Assembly (NCBI GenBank): GCA_035700025.1
Contig: DASSOY010000003.1
Location: 1-64,000 of the forward strand
Origin: Bacillales bacterium
Lineage (GTDB): Bacteria; Bacillota; Bacilli; Bacillales; DASSOY01
DNA: 64,000 nucleotides
Direction: 5' to 3'
The first letter of the stretch is position 1, and each line of letters begins with the position of its first letter. Both the position numbers and the translations under genes were made by a program. Positions 8,418 through 17,335 of this stretch are shown here, piece by piece. Under the pieces are notes generated by a model. That model was not told the DNA's origin, made no database searches, and saw nothing but the letters and a program-made list of their open reading frames with translations.

Positions 8418-9878
8418 TTAAGACAAAATGTTGCGGAACGTAATGTTTTTCACTTGCGTCAATTCTTCAAGCGTAACCGACAAGCCTTCTCGGCCAAGTC
8501 CGCTCTTCTTGTAACCGCCGAACGCCGCCACATCTGGACGATACAAGCCGGTTCCGTTAACCGCGACAGATCCTGTTTGCATTTTATAGGCCGTGTTCAT
8601 GGCGCGCGCCATATCTTGAGTGAACACTGAACCGCTCAAGCCGTAAATCGACTGATTTGCAATTTTCACGGCTTCTTCATCGGATTCGAACGAGATGATC
8701 GGCAAAACCGGACCGAAGATTTCCAAGTCTCCGGCGACCTCCATTTCCGGTGTCACTCCGCCTAATACGGTTGGCGTAACAAAACATGGATCGAGACGCT
8801 CCCCGCCGTATAAACGATGAGCACCAGTTTTTACCGTCGCTTCAATTTGCTCCGCCACTGTTGCTGCCGCTTTTTCGCTGATAAGCGGCCCTACTTTCGT
8901 ATCCCGCTCCATCGGATTTCCTACTTTATAAGTCTCTAAAGCTTGAATCAATTTATGCGTGAACGGTTCTACGACATTTTTTTGCACAATAAACCGTTTG
9001 CTGGCACAACAACATTGCCCGTTTGCGATCGTTCTTCCAAAAATCGCATGATCGACGACCTCATCAAGGTTTGCATCATCGAAAACAACCATTGCGTCGT
9101 TGCCTCCGAGTTCGAGGAAGACGCGCGAAAGATGTTTGGCCGCATTTTGCGCCACTCGCACCCCAGTGTTCGTATCGCCGGTCATACTCACAATGTCGAC
9201 TTTAGGACTCAATGCCAAAATTTCGCCGACAACCGATCCACGGCCCGTAACAATTTGCATGACATTCCCCGGGACCCCTGCTTCATACAACAACTCGGTT
9301 ACACGAATCACCGTTAATGGGGCTTCGGTTGCCGGTTTTAACACGACAGCATTGCCGGCTGCCAAGGCAGGAGCAACTTTATGTGAAAACAAATCAATCG
9401 GAAAATTGAATGGTAGAATCGCACCCATGACTCCGATTGGCTCACGCCTCGTCATGTACACGTCTTTTTCAAGCCCAGGCTGCGCGTCGAGCGGCGCTGT
9501 GATGCCGTATAAGCTTTTCGATTTTTCCGCGAATCCTTTAAACAGTCTCGTTCCCGTATCGATTTCCCATTCGGCTTGCTCAAAAGGCTTGCCGTTTTCT
9601 TTTGTCAAAATCTCCGCCAATTCCGCTTTATGGTCTTGGAGCAAGTCAGCAAATTTAACCAAAATTTCATAACGTTCATGTGTCGGCGTTTTCGCCCAAA
9701 CTTCTTTACCGGTTTGCGCAATATCGAGTGCCTCTTCGACATCTTCAGGCGTTGCCATCGGAATGTAGTCGATCACTTCCTGTGTAGCTGGATTCGAAAC
9801 GGCAGTTCTTTCGCCGTCACGAGCGGTTCTTGCTTCCCCGTTAATGAGCATTTTTCCTAATCCGTTCATTGATGTCAT
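8418..9878 (-). CDS. NAD(P)-dependent aldehyde dehydrogenase
   Basis: 486 aa, the usual length of the ALDH superfamily. Oxidises an aldehyde to the acid. Visible catalytic elements: Asn in LPFNFP (~157), Glu in LELGGND (~255) and the nucleophilic Cys in GQCCCASKR (~290); three adjacent cysteines there are unusual. The cofactor-binding KPATEAP segment is present. The start overlaps the permease stop by 4 nt (ATGA). Substrate unknown; in this operon a sugar-derived aldehyde (glyceraldehyde, lactaldehyde or a ketoglutarate semialdehyde) is possible. Confidence 0.93.
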   Translation of the reverse strand: MTSMNGLGKMLINGEARTARDGERTAVSNPATQEVIDYIPMATPEDVEEALDIAQTGKEVWAKTPTHERYEILVKFADLLQDHKAELAEILTKENGKPFEQAEWEIDTGTRLFKGFAEKSKSLYGITAPLDAQPGLEKDVYMTRREPIGVMGAILPFNFPIDLFSHKVAPALAAGNAVVLKPATEAPLTVIRVTELLYEAGVPGNVMQIVTGRGSVVGEILALSPKVDIVSMTGDTNTGVRVAQNAAKHLSRVFLELGGNDAMVVFDDANLDEVVDHAIFGRTIANGQCCCASKRFIVQKNVVEPFTHKLIQALETYKVGNPMERDTKVGPLISEKAAATVAEQIEATVKTGAHRLYGGERLDPCFVTPTVLGGVTPEMEVAGDLEIFGPVLPIISFESDEEAVKIANQSIYGLSGSVFTQDMARAMNTAYKMQTGSVAVNGTGLYRPDVAAFGGYKKSGLGREGLSVTLEELTQVKNITFRNILS

Positions 9879-10882
9879 GTGGACAACCTCCTGCTATTCT
9901 TTCTTGTAAGTAGCCTCGACTGAAGGATAACGATAACGATCAAAAATACGCCGCGAATGACCGGCTGCCACCATGAATTGATGTCGCCTTCCAGATTGAT
10001 AATGTTCAAAATGACACCGAGTAACATGACGCCGTAAAAAGTACCGGAAATATTGCCTTTACCGCCGGTAAGAATCGTTCCGCCAATGACGACGGCAGCA
10101 ATCGCATCCAGTTCCCAAGTATTTCCCGCCACGGCTTGAGCAACTCCTCCGAGCCGCGAAGCGAGCACCACGCCGGCAAGACCGGAGAGCGCTCCATTGA
10201 TCACGTAAACCCAGATTTTTATACGATCGACTTTCAATCCCATCAATTTGCTCGCCTCTTCATTTCCGCCGACCGAATAAATATGGCGTCCAAATCCCGT
10301 TTGTTTCAACATCCACGCCGCAACAGCCGCCAGCAAAACAAAAATCCAAATAGGCGTCGGTACACCAAAAAACGACCCGCGGCCGAAAAATTTATAGATT
10401 TCATGGATGGAAGAGTCGACCGTCAATGAATGCTGATTCGTTACGGCATAAACCAATCCGCGTATACCGATCATCGTTGCGAGCGTAACGATGAAAGGAT
10501 CGATTTTGCCTTTCGTAATGAAATATCCGTTGACAAACCCTAAAGCACCGGTTATTACCAACGGTACGAGCAAAGCGGCCACTAGTCCATATTGGGAAAA
10601 GTACGCAGATACGATGCCGCCAAGCGCAAGCAAAGAGCCGACAGACAAATCGATACCGCCCGTTAAAATGACAAGCGTCATGCCGATCGCCACAATCCCG
10701 AGCATGCTGTTTTGCCGCAAAACATTCAAGATGTTCATTTGAGTTAAAAATGAATCATAGCGAATCGAAGCGGCGATAACAATCAAGATAAGCGCTGTGA
10801 GTGCGCCGTGTTTTTGCAAAAAATGGCTGACTTTCGCAAAGCCGGATCGGCTTATCGGCGGATGTTTGATATCGGTAGCCAC
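9875..10882 (-). CDS. Sugar ABC transporter permease, RbsC/YjfF-like
   Basis: 335 aa with about 9-10 hydrophobic segments and the CUT2 permease hallmark GMTLVILTGGIDLSVGS (~residues 65-81). The GTG start at 10882 follows GAGGAGG by 8 nt; the longer open frame to 10933 is not supported. With the next gene it makes a two-permease CUT2 importer. Gene order (binding protein, ATPase, permease, permease) equals E. coli ytfQ-ytfR-ytfT-yjfF, and the C-terminal SWWQPVIRGVFL resembles YjfF. Confidence 0.92.
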   Translation of the reverse strand: MATDIKHPPISRSGFAKVSHFLQKHGALTALILIVIAASIRYDSFLTQMNILNVLRQNSMLGIVAIGMTLVILTGGIDLSVGSLLALGGIVSAYFSQYGLVAALLVPLVITGALGFVNGYFITKGKIDPFIVTLATMIGIRGLVYAVTNQHSLTVDSSIHEIYKFFGRGSFFGVPTPIWIFVLLAAVAAWMLKQTGFGRHIYSVGGNEEASKLMGLKVDRIKIWVYVINGALSGLAGVVLASRLGGVAQAVAGNTWELDAIAAVVIGGTILTGGKGNISGTFYGVMLLGVILNIINLEGDINSWWQPVIRGVFLIVIVILQSRLLTRKNSRRLST

Positions 10883-10895
10883 GGTGCAAACCTCC

Positions 10896-11882
10896 TCATG
10901 CCTGATTTCCTCTCTGTAAATAGACGGCAACAATAATAATGGCGGCCTTCAACACTAACGAATAGGAATGCGGGATATCGTTCATATTGAAGGTTGTCGT
11001 AATCAAACCCATTAAGATCGCGCCAATTACCGTTCCCCAAATGTATGGCCGGCCTCCGGTCATTAACGTTCCGCCGACGACGACAGCCGCGATTGCGTCA
11101 AGTTCGATTAACTGTCCAATGTTGGTTGCATCTGCCGCAGCAAGCCTTGATGTTTCAATAATTCCCGCAAAACTCGCTAACACCGCAGCAATGACGTAAA
11201 CAGATATTTTCACGAAGTTGACTTTGACACCGGCAAGTTGCGCCGCTTTCTCGTTGTCGCCGATCGCCTCAATGTATCTCCCGAAAGACGTATATTTAAC
11301 AACCAGGTAAAACAACAATGCCGTTATTAGCATGATCAAAACCGGAATTGGAATGGCTCCGATTTCTCCTTTTCCAATCGTTTCAAAGCTAGGCTTGTCA
11401 AACGACACAAGGTAGCCGTCCGTCGCGATTTGTGCAATGCCGCGCCCGGCAATCATCATCGCAAGCGTGACAATAATTGGTTGGATTCGGAAATAGGAAA
11501 TAATCGTTCCGTTCAGTAAACCGATGATGGCAGCAACGACTACAGCGCCAAGGACCATCATCCACATGCTGCTGTGTAAGAAAAATGTTGTCGTGACGGC
11601 TGCGATTGCCATGATCGCGCCGACGGAAAGATCGATGCCGCCGGTGGCGATCACGAGTGTCATGCCGATCGAAACAAGGACTGTCGTAGATACATGAAGC
11701 AGCACGTTCCATAACGTTTGCATGTCGAGGAAATTGTTCGTCACGATTGAGTTAAAAATCACCAAGGCTACGAGAACCGCGACTGCCCCGTATTTACGGC
11801 TCACTTCCCGAAAGGACGGGAGTTCGCGCTTCGGTTTTGGAGATTCAACCACTGGCTTTTGCTCAACTTTTAAATCTTTCAT
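10896..11882 (-). CDS. Sugar ABC transporter permease, YtfT-like
   Basis: 328 aa membrane protein with ~9 hydrophobic segments. A cytoplasmic N-terminal tail of ~35 residues precedes the first membrane helix. GMTLVIATGGIDLSVGA, IQPIIVTLAMMIAGRG and ELDAIAAVVVGGTLMTGG closely resemble E. coli YtfT. Start overlaps the ATPase stop by 4 nt. Forms the membrane channel with the permease at 9875-10882. Confidence 0.93.
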   Translation of the reverse strand: MKDLKVEQKPVVESPKPKRELPSFREVSRKYGAVAVLVALVIFNSIVTNNFLDMQTLWNVLLHVSTTVLVSIGMTLVIATGGIDLSVGAIMAIAAVTTTFFLHSSMWMMVLGAVVVAAIIGLLNGTIISYFRIQPIIVTLAMMIAGRGIAQIATDGYLVSFDKPSFETIGKGEIGAIPIPVLIMLITALLFYLVVKYTSFGRYIEAIGDNEKAAQLAGVKVNFVKISVYVIAAVLASFAGIIETSRLAAADATNIGQLIELDAIAAVVVGGTLMTGGRPYIWGTVIGAILMGLITTTFNMNDIPHSYSLVLKAAIIIVAVYLQRGNQA

Positions 11883-13426
11883 GACACAACCGTCCCCTTT
11901 TGTTCGGACTCGATCCTCGAACTTGAAGCAATCATTTGCATGATTTGTTTTTCGTTGCGGTCTTCTCCAGTGAGTTCCCCGACTTTTTCACCGTCGCGAA
12001 TGACGGCAATGCGATCCGTATGATGAACCAATTCCTCGAATTCCGACGAAATCATTAATATGCTTAAACCCTCTTTTGCCATATCCGCAATAAGAGAATG
12101 GATCTCCGCTTTTGCACCAACATCAATTCCTCGTGTTGGTTCATCAAGGATCAACAATTTCGGATTCGTTGCCAACCATCTAGCCAACAACACTTTTTGC
12201 TGATTGCCGCCGCTCAAGTTTTTGATTTTTTGATTGGCATTTGGCGTTTTGATGCCCATATTGCGAATGTATCGTTCGACAATTTCATTTTGTGTTTTCC
12301 GCGATAGGATGCCCCACTTTGAAATTTTCGGAAGCATTGAAATCGTTAAGTTTTCCTTCACCGACATGTTCGGAATGATGCCTTCAGACTTTCTTTCTTC
12401 CGAACAATAGCCGATGCCGAGTTTCACCGCGTCATAAGGAGCTTTCAAATGTTTTTCTTCACCCATAAACAACACTTGGCCTTTATCTGCCCCGTGTACG
12501 CCGAAGATCACTTGTGCCGTTTCGGTGCGTCCCGATCCGAGCAAACCGGCCAATCCAAGCACTTCCCCTTTCCGAATGTGCAAGTCGACGGATTTTACTT
12601 TGTTGCCTTGGGAAATGCCTTTCAATTCTACAATCACTTCTTCATCATCGCTGATATTGGCTGCTTTTTGCTTCGATAGTTTCTCGACTTCTTCTTCCGT
12701 CCTGCCGATCATATGGGAAATTAATTGAATTTGGTTGAGTTCCTGCACGAGCCAGGTGCCGATGTAATGACCGTCTCTCAACACGGAAATGCGGTCGCAA
12801 ACCGAGTAAATTTCATCAAGACGATGACTAATGTAAAGAATCGACACACCTTCGCTTTTCAGTTTCCGGATGACTTTAAACAAGATTTGCACTTCTTGGT
12901 CGTTTAACGAAGACGTCGGTTCATCCATGACAACCAATTTCGCTTTCATCGAAATTGCGCGAGCGATTGACACCATTTGTTGCACCGCCGCACTTAATTC
13001 CGATACAGGCGTTCGCACATCGACTTCAATGCCCATGTCTTTCAAGATCGCTTCCGATTCTTGATGCGCTCTTTTCCAGTCGATCGATCCCCATCGTTTT
13101 TTCGGTTCCCGTCCCATGAAAATGTTTTCCGTAACGGAAAGGAACGGACTCAAACTAATCTCTTGATAAATCGTGCTGATTCCGTTCAATTGTGCATCGA
13201 GAGCAGATTGAAAGTTCACTTCTTCACCATCGAAGACGACGGTCCCTTCATCTTTGCCGTAAACGCCGGTCAAAATTTTGATCAACGTTGATTTGCCCGC
13301 ACCGTTTTCCCCCATGAGCGCATGCACTTCGCCTTTTTCCATTTCGAAAGTAACGTCGTCAAGCGCTTTAACGCCGGGGAAACTTTTCTTAATATGGTCC
13401 ATCTCCAGCAATTTCCGTTTTGACAT
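11879..13426 (-). CDS. Sugar ABC transporter ATP-binding protein, RbsA/YtfR family
   Basis: 515 aa fused double nucleotide-binding protein. The first domain has a full Walker A, GENGAGKST (~39-47), Walker B VVMDEPTSSL and a degenerate signature (LSAAVQQM). The second has a degenerate Walker A (LLGSGRTE) but a canonical signature LSGGNQQKV and LLILDEPTRGID. This asymmetry is normal for RbsA/MglA-type ATPases. It powers the two permeases encoded downstream. The 58-nt space to the binding-protein gene contains a hairpin. Confidence 0.95.
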   Translation of the reverse strand: MSKRKLLEMDHIKKSFPGVKALDDVTFEMEKGEVHALMGENGAGKSTLIKILTGVYGKDEGTVVFDGEEVNFQSALDAQLNGISTIYQEISLSPFLSVTENIFMGREPKKRWGSIDWKRAHQESEAILKDMGIEVDVRTPVSELSAAVQQMVSIARAISMKAKLVVMDEPTSSLNDQEVQILFKVIRKLKSEGVSILYISHRLDEIYSVCDRISVLRDGHYIGTWLVQELNQIQLISHMIGRTEEEVEKLSKQKAANISDDEEVIVELKGISQGNKVKSVDLHIRKGEVLGLAGLLGSGRTETAQVIFGVHGADKGQVLFMGEEKHLKAPYDAVKLGIGYCSEERKSEGIIPNMSVKENLTISMLPKISKWGILSRKTQNEIVERYIRNMGIKTPNANQKIKNLSGGNQQKVLLARWLATNPKLLILDEPTRGIDVGAKAEIHSLIADMAKEGLSILMISSEFEELVHHTDRIAVIRDGEKVGELTGEDRNEKQIMQMIASSSRIESEQKGTVVS

Positions 13427-13450
13427 TGTGTCACCTCCGGTGCAATTGCA

Positions 13451-13472
13451 CTGCCGGCCCTTCAGCCGGCAG
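13451..13472 (-). other. Hairpin after the binding-protein gene
   Basis: CTGCCGGC and GCCGGCAG make a perfect 8-bp stem with a 6-nt loop between the binding protein and the ATPase. No T-tract follows. Such hairpins commonly stabilise the binding-protein message so it is made in excess over the membrane parts. Confidence 0.65.
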
Positions 13473-13484
13473 TCTGTTCAAATT

Positions 13485-14492
13485 TTAAAATGCGGAATCA
13501 ACATATTTTTTCGCGTTGCTCTTGTCGTAGAACAAATCTTCGTTGATGATTTTCGTTGGGACTTCTTCCCCATTTTCAAGCTTTTTGATGACATCGAAGG
13601 CCACCGGTCCGAAATCGGGGCTGCACTGGACGATTGCATTGATTTTTCCGTCGATGATTGCTTGCAAACCATCTTTCGTTCCGTCGATGGAGACAATTTT
13701 GATGTCTTTGCCCGGTTTTTTGCCGTACGCTTCGATCGCGTTGATTGCGCCGAGCGCCATCTCGTCGTTATGGGCATAAACGGCCGTTACCTGGTCACCG
13801 TAGGACTGCAACAAGTTTTCCATAACCTTCTGTCCTTTGGCACGAGTGAAATCGCCGTCTTGTGAGGCAATAATTTCCATTCCTGGGACATCTTTGATAA
13901 CGCTTACAAAGCCTTCATGACGATCTTTTGCGACGGAAGAACCTGTCGTTCCGAGGAGCTCAATGATTTTGGCTTTACCTCCGGTTTCCTCTTTCAACCA
14001 TTTAGCGGCCCGCTTTCCTTCTTGAATGAAGTTGGAACCGATAAACGTCACATAATCTTCACCTGGGGTTCCCTTTGCTTCGCGGTCGATCAAGATAACC
14101 GGAATACCTGCTTTTTTCGCAGCATCCAAAGCCGGAGCCAACCCGAGATATTCACGCGGCGCAAGCAAGATGTAATCGACCCCTTTGGCAATCATGTCTT
14201 CAACATCGGAAACTTGCTTGGCGGTATCGCTGTGCGCGTCCGTGTAAACCAACTTGATGCCGCGTTTTTTGGCTTCCTCTTTAATGCTTTTCGTTTCCGC
14301 CACGCGCCACGGATTGTTGTTTTCCATTTGCGAAAATCCAACAACGAGTTGACCGTCGTCTTTCCCAGCGTTTCCGGAATCGTTGCTGTTGGATGCATCG
14401 CTGTCCGATACGCTGTCCGTGCTCGCGCATCCAGCTAGTGCGAAACTAAAAACCATCATGATAGCCAAGACGAAATTAAGCTTTTTCAACAT
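13485..14492 (-). CDS. Sugar-binding lipoprotein, YtfQ (galactofuranose-binding) type
   Basis: 335 aa. A signal peptide ends in a lipobox (LAGC, Cys22), so the mature protein is membrane-anchored outside the cell. After a Ser/Asp-rich linker comes a periplasmic-binding-protein type I fold (RbsB family). Diagnostic stretches shared with E. coli YtfQ, the galactofuranose-binding protein, include VGFSQ, NPWRVAETKSIKEEAKKRG, QDGDFTRAKGQKVME and VYAHNDEMALGAI. First gene of the transport block; the upstream alcohol dehydrogenase ends 28 nt away. Ligand assignment to a furanose sugar is inference from this resemblance. Confidence 0.9.
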   Translation of the reverse strand: MLKKLNFVLAIMMVFSFALAGCASTDSVSDSDASNSNDSGNAGKDDGQLVVGFSQMENNNPWRVAETKSIKEEAKKRGIKLVYTDAHSDTAKQVSDVEDMIAKGVDYILLAPREYLGLAPALDAAKKAGIPVILIDREAKGTPGEDYVTFIGSNFIQEGKRAAKWLKEETGGKAKIIELLGTTGSSVAKDRHEGFVSVIKDVPGMEIIASQDGDFTRAKGQKVMENLLQSYGDQVTAVYAHNDEMALGAINAIEAYGKKPGKDIKIVSIDGTKDGLQAIIDGKINAIVQCSPDFGPVAFDVIKKLENGEEVPTKIINEDLFYDKSNAKKYVDSAF

Positions 14493-14520
14493 TTCCCATA
14501 ACCTCCGTTAGTACATATTT

Positions 14521-15537
14521 TCACATTGTAATGAGTACCTTCACTGCGTTTCCGCTTTTTAAGGCGTCGAATCCTTTTTGTGCATCCTGCAGCGAAAATT
14601 CATGCGTAATGATGTTGTCGAAACCTTCGTTATTGACCATTAGATCCAAAGCAATCTCGTAATCACGTTTTGTATAAACCCTCGTACCCGTTATCGAAAT
14701 TTCTTTGAAAGTGATGGATTGCAAATCCAGCGGTGCTGGTTGTTTGTAAGTTCCGACAAGCACGATTTGCCCATTGACTTTAGTGACTTCCGGCAAGATA
14801 CTCGCCACCGATGGATGCGCGGCGCAATCAAAGACTACATCGGCATGACCCCCTTTAAAGTGATCGTTCAACAAGCTAAGAAAATCTTTATCTTGTGGAT
14901 GAAGGACAGCAAATCCAAGTTGTTCCGCCAGTTCACGGCGAAACGGATGAACCTCGACGATCACGAGATTTCGGACGCCCATATGACGCAATGTATAGGC
15001 GGTACATAAGCCGATCGGTCCGGCCCCAAAAACAAGGCATTGATCCCCCGGCTTAAACTTCGATTTACGAACAGCGTGCACGGCAACAGCGTAAGGTTCA
15101 ATAAGCGCCCCTTGTTTGATCGACAGCGAAGCCGGCAACTGAAAAACTTCATCCGCAGGCACAGACACATACTCGGCCATCCCGCCCGCACGGTCGATGC
15201 CGACAAGGCGAAGATTTTCGCAAACGTGAGGAATTCCGTCCAAGCAAGAAGAACAAGTGCCGCATGATAAAATGGGCCGGGCGGTCACCGGCGCCCCCGC
15301 GGTCAGTTCGGGATGGCTTACAATTTCTCCGGCAAATTCATGACCGAGGACAAGAGGACCTTTCGCCCTCGGATGCCCTCCGCCGTATATGTTTAAGTCG
15401 GTTCCGCAAATCCCGCAATAGTGCACTTTCACGATCGCCCAACCGGATTCCGGTTCGGGGATGCCGCACGATTGCAGCGATATTGTCTCTGGCTGTTCGT
15501 ATACGACCGCTCGCATTTTCTCAGACAATGAATTCAC
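14521..15537 (-). CDS. Zinc-dependent MDR-family alcohol/polyol dehydrogenase
   Basis: About 338 aa medium-chain dehydrogenase. The catalytic zinc site is CGICGTD plus GHEFAGE. The structural zinc lobe has four cysteines in CGTCSSCLDGIPHVC. The Rossmann motif is VFGAGPIGL. It resembles threonine/sorbitol/galactitol dehydrogenases and probably oxidises a sugar alcohol or sugar hydroxyl group with NAD(P). The start is uncertain: GTG 15537, TTG 15528 and ATG 15516 are all possible, and the region overlaps the 3' end of the upstream dehydrogenase by up to 17 nt. Confidence 0.9.
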   Translation of the reverse strand: MNSLSEKMRAVVYEQPETISLQSCGIPEPESGWAIVKVHYCGICGTDLNIYGGGHPRAKGPLVLGHEFAGEIVSHPELTAGAPVTARPILSCGTCSSCLDGIPHVCENLRLVGIDRAGGMAEYVSVPADEVFQLPASLSIKQGALIEPYAVAVHAVRKSKFKPGDQCLVFGAGPIGLCTAYTLRHMGVRNLVIVEVHPFRRELAEQLGFAVLHPQDKDFLSLLNDHFKGGHADVVFDCAAHPSVASILPEVTKVNGQIVLVGTYKQPAPLDLQSITFKEISITGTRVYTKRDYEIALDLMVNNEGFDNIITHEFSLQDAQKGFDALKSGNAVKVLITM

Positions 15538-16501
15538 CCCGATCAGAAGCTACACGATTGACGGGATAACGGATCGGTTCTCCTTCGATCAATCGAGCCG
15601 CTTCTTCCGCCGCTTTTCGTTTCAAGTCGTATGCGGACTCTTCGGCATACCAAGCCGAGTGCGGCGTAAGAATGACGTTGTCATACGCGAATAACGGATG
15701 ATCGGCCTCGGGAGGCTCGTTTTCAAGAACGTCCAAACCGGCACCCGCGAGCTTGCCGCTCCGAATCGCTTCTATGAGCGCCGTTTCTTCAATGATCGGT
15801 CCTCTCGCTGTATTGACGATGATCGAACCGTCTTTCATTTGTTTAAACGTTTCCCGTCGAAACATGTGCTTCGTTTCCTCGGTAAGCGGCACGTGAATCG
15901 TAATCATGTCCGCTTCCTTCAATAAGGTCGCAAAATCGACTTGACGGACGTAAGGATCGTCGGAATAGTCCTTATGATCGACTCCAATTACGTTCCAGCC
16001 CATGACCGAAGCTTTTTTGGCAACGTTATATCCGATCCGCCCCAACCCGATGACACCGAGCGTTAATTCGCTCGTGCGCCGGATCGGCCGGGAAACTTGA
16101 AAATCCCAGTTCCCTTTTTTAACGTCTTCGGAAAGCAAACTCACTTTCCGAATCAAGTTAAACAGTAAAGCGAGGGCGTGATCAGAAACCTCTTGTACGC
16201 CATAATCAGGCACATTGCAAATTTGCACGGCAAACTCCGTTGCCGCCTCAACATCCACATTGTCCACGCCCACACCGTAGCGAACGACAAACTTTAATTC
16301 TTTCAATTCAGCAAGGACTTTTCGAGTGATCGGCGCATACTGATTGATCAACCCTTGAGCGTCTTTACACTTTCGAATGACATCTTCTTCTGTCAAGCAC
16401 TGTTCCAACTCAACTTCGATGTTTTGGCGGCGCAAAACATCCTTTTCAATATCGACGGAAGGATGGTCACAATCAGTGATTTTTATGAGTCGTTTTGGCA
16501 T
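15521..16501 (-). CDS. D-isomer-specific 2-hydroxyacid dehydrogenase
   Basis: 326 aa. Typical two-domain NAD-dependent 2-hydroxyacid dehydrogenase of the phosphoglycerate dehydrogenase/CtBP type: VVRYGVGVDNVD, Rossmann GVIGLGRIG (~150), NTARGPIIEE with the substrate-binding Arg, LENEPP with the catalytic Glu and LTPHSAW with the catalytic His. It interconverts a 2-keto acid and a D-2-hydroxy acid. ATG 16501 has TAGGAG 8 nt upstream. Serine biosynthesis is unlikely given the operon; a 2-keto sugar acid is a plausible substrate. Confidence 0.92.
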   Translation of the reverse strand: MPKRLIKITDCDHPSVDIEKDVLRRQNIEVELEQCLTEEDVIRKCKDAQGLINQYAPITRKVLAELKELKFVVRYGVGVDNVDVEAATEFAVQICNVPDYGVQEVSDHALALLFNLIRKVSLLSEDVKKGNWDFQVSRPIRRTSELTLGVIGLGRIGYNVAKKASVMGWNVIGVDHKDYSDDPYVRQVDFATLLKEADMITIHVPLTEETKHMFRRETFKQMKDGSIIVNTARGPIIEETALIEAIRSGKLAGAGLDVLENEPPEADHPLFAYDNVILTPHSAWYAEESAYDLKRKAAEEAARLIEGEPIRYPVNRVASDRGEFIV

Positions 16502-16528
16502 AAATGGCACTCCTAACCGATATGAGAA

Positions 16529-17308
16529 TTAGCTTAAAACGTTTCCTCCGTCGACATTCACTGTTTGTCCGGTCATGTAATCCGAATCCGGCCCTGCCAA
16601 GAAAGCAACCACTTTGGCAACGTCTTCCGGCTGCTCCATCCTTCCTAACGGAATCGCTTCGACGGCGCGTCGCTTCGGTTCCCCTAATGGAAGATTTTGC
16701 AATTCTGCAAATTTTTTATCGACTTTTTCCCAGAAAGGCGTATCCACGACTCCTGGAGCCACTGCATTGACGTTTACTTGATCTTTCGCAAGCGCCAGTG
16801 CCGCCGACTGCGTGATGCTGATGACGGCAGCTTTGCTCATGCAGTATGATAAGGCAAATTCCTCTCCGCGGCGGCCGGCTTGCGAAGCGAGGTTGACGAT
16901 TTTCCCGCTTTTTTGCTTAGCCATATACTCAGCCGCTGCTTGCAACGTGAAAAACAAACCTTTTACGTTCACTTCATACTGGATATCCAATTCTTTCTCA
17001 TCAATGTCAAAAATGCGGTTAAACATGCCGACGCCGGCATTGTTTACGAGAATATCGAGACCACCGAGCTTGTCCGGTACTTGGCTGACCACATTGCGCA
17101 CCGCTTCGCGATCGCGCACGTCTACTTGCAGTGCCAAACTTCTGCGTCCCATCTTTTCGACTTCCGCCGCTACGCTTTTCGCATTATCTTCAACGAGATC
17201 AGCAATCGCAACGTCCGCGCCCTCTTCTGCCAATTTTAACGTGATGGCTCTACCAATCCCTTGACCTGCTCCTGTAACGAGTGCGACTTTTCCATCTAAT
17301 TTTCCCAT
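16529..17308 (-). CDS. SDR-family polyol/sugar dehydrogenase
   Basis: 259 aa. TGAGQGIGRA, NNAG, NLASQAGRRGEE, the catalytic YCMSK and a C-terminal VNVDGGNVLS. The NLASQAGRRGE and APGVVDTPFWEKVD segments are characteristic of the sorbitol/galactitol 2-dehydrogenase (SmoS/L-iditol dehydrogenase) branch, which oxidises polyols to ketoses with NAD. GGGGAGG lies ahead of the ATG. In this operon it could act on the imported sugar itself or on a polyol. Confidence 0.9.
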   Translation of the reverse strand: MGKLDGKVALVTGAGQGIGRAITLKLAEEGADVAIADLVEDNAKSVAAEVEKMGRRSLALQVDVRDREAVRNVVSQVPDKLGGLDILVNNAGVGMFNRIFDIDEKELDIQYEVNVKGLFFTLQAAAEYMAKQKSGKIVNLASQAGRRGEEFALSYCMSKAAVISITQSAALALAKDQVNVNAVAPGVVDTPFWEKVDKKFAELQNLPLGEPKRRAVEAIPLGRMEQPEDVAKVVAFLAGPDSDYMTGQTVNVDGGNVLS

Positions 17309-17335
17309 CGTTTTTCCTCCCCTGAAATCTGTTCA

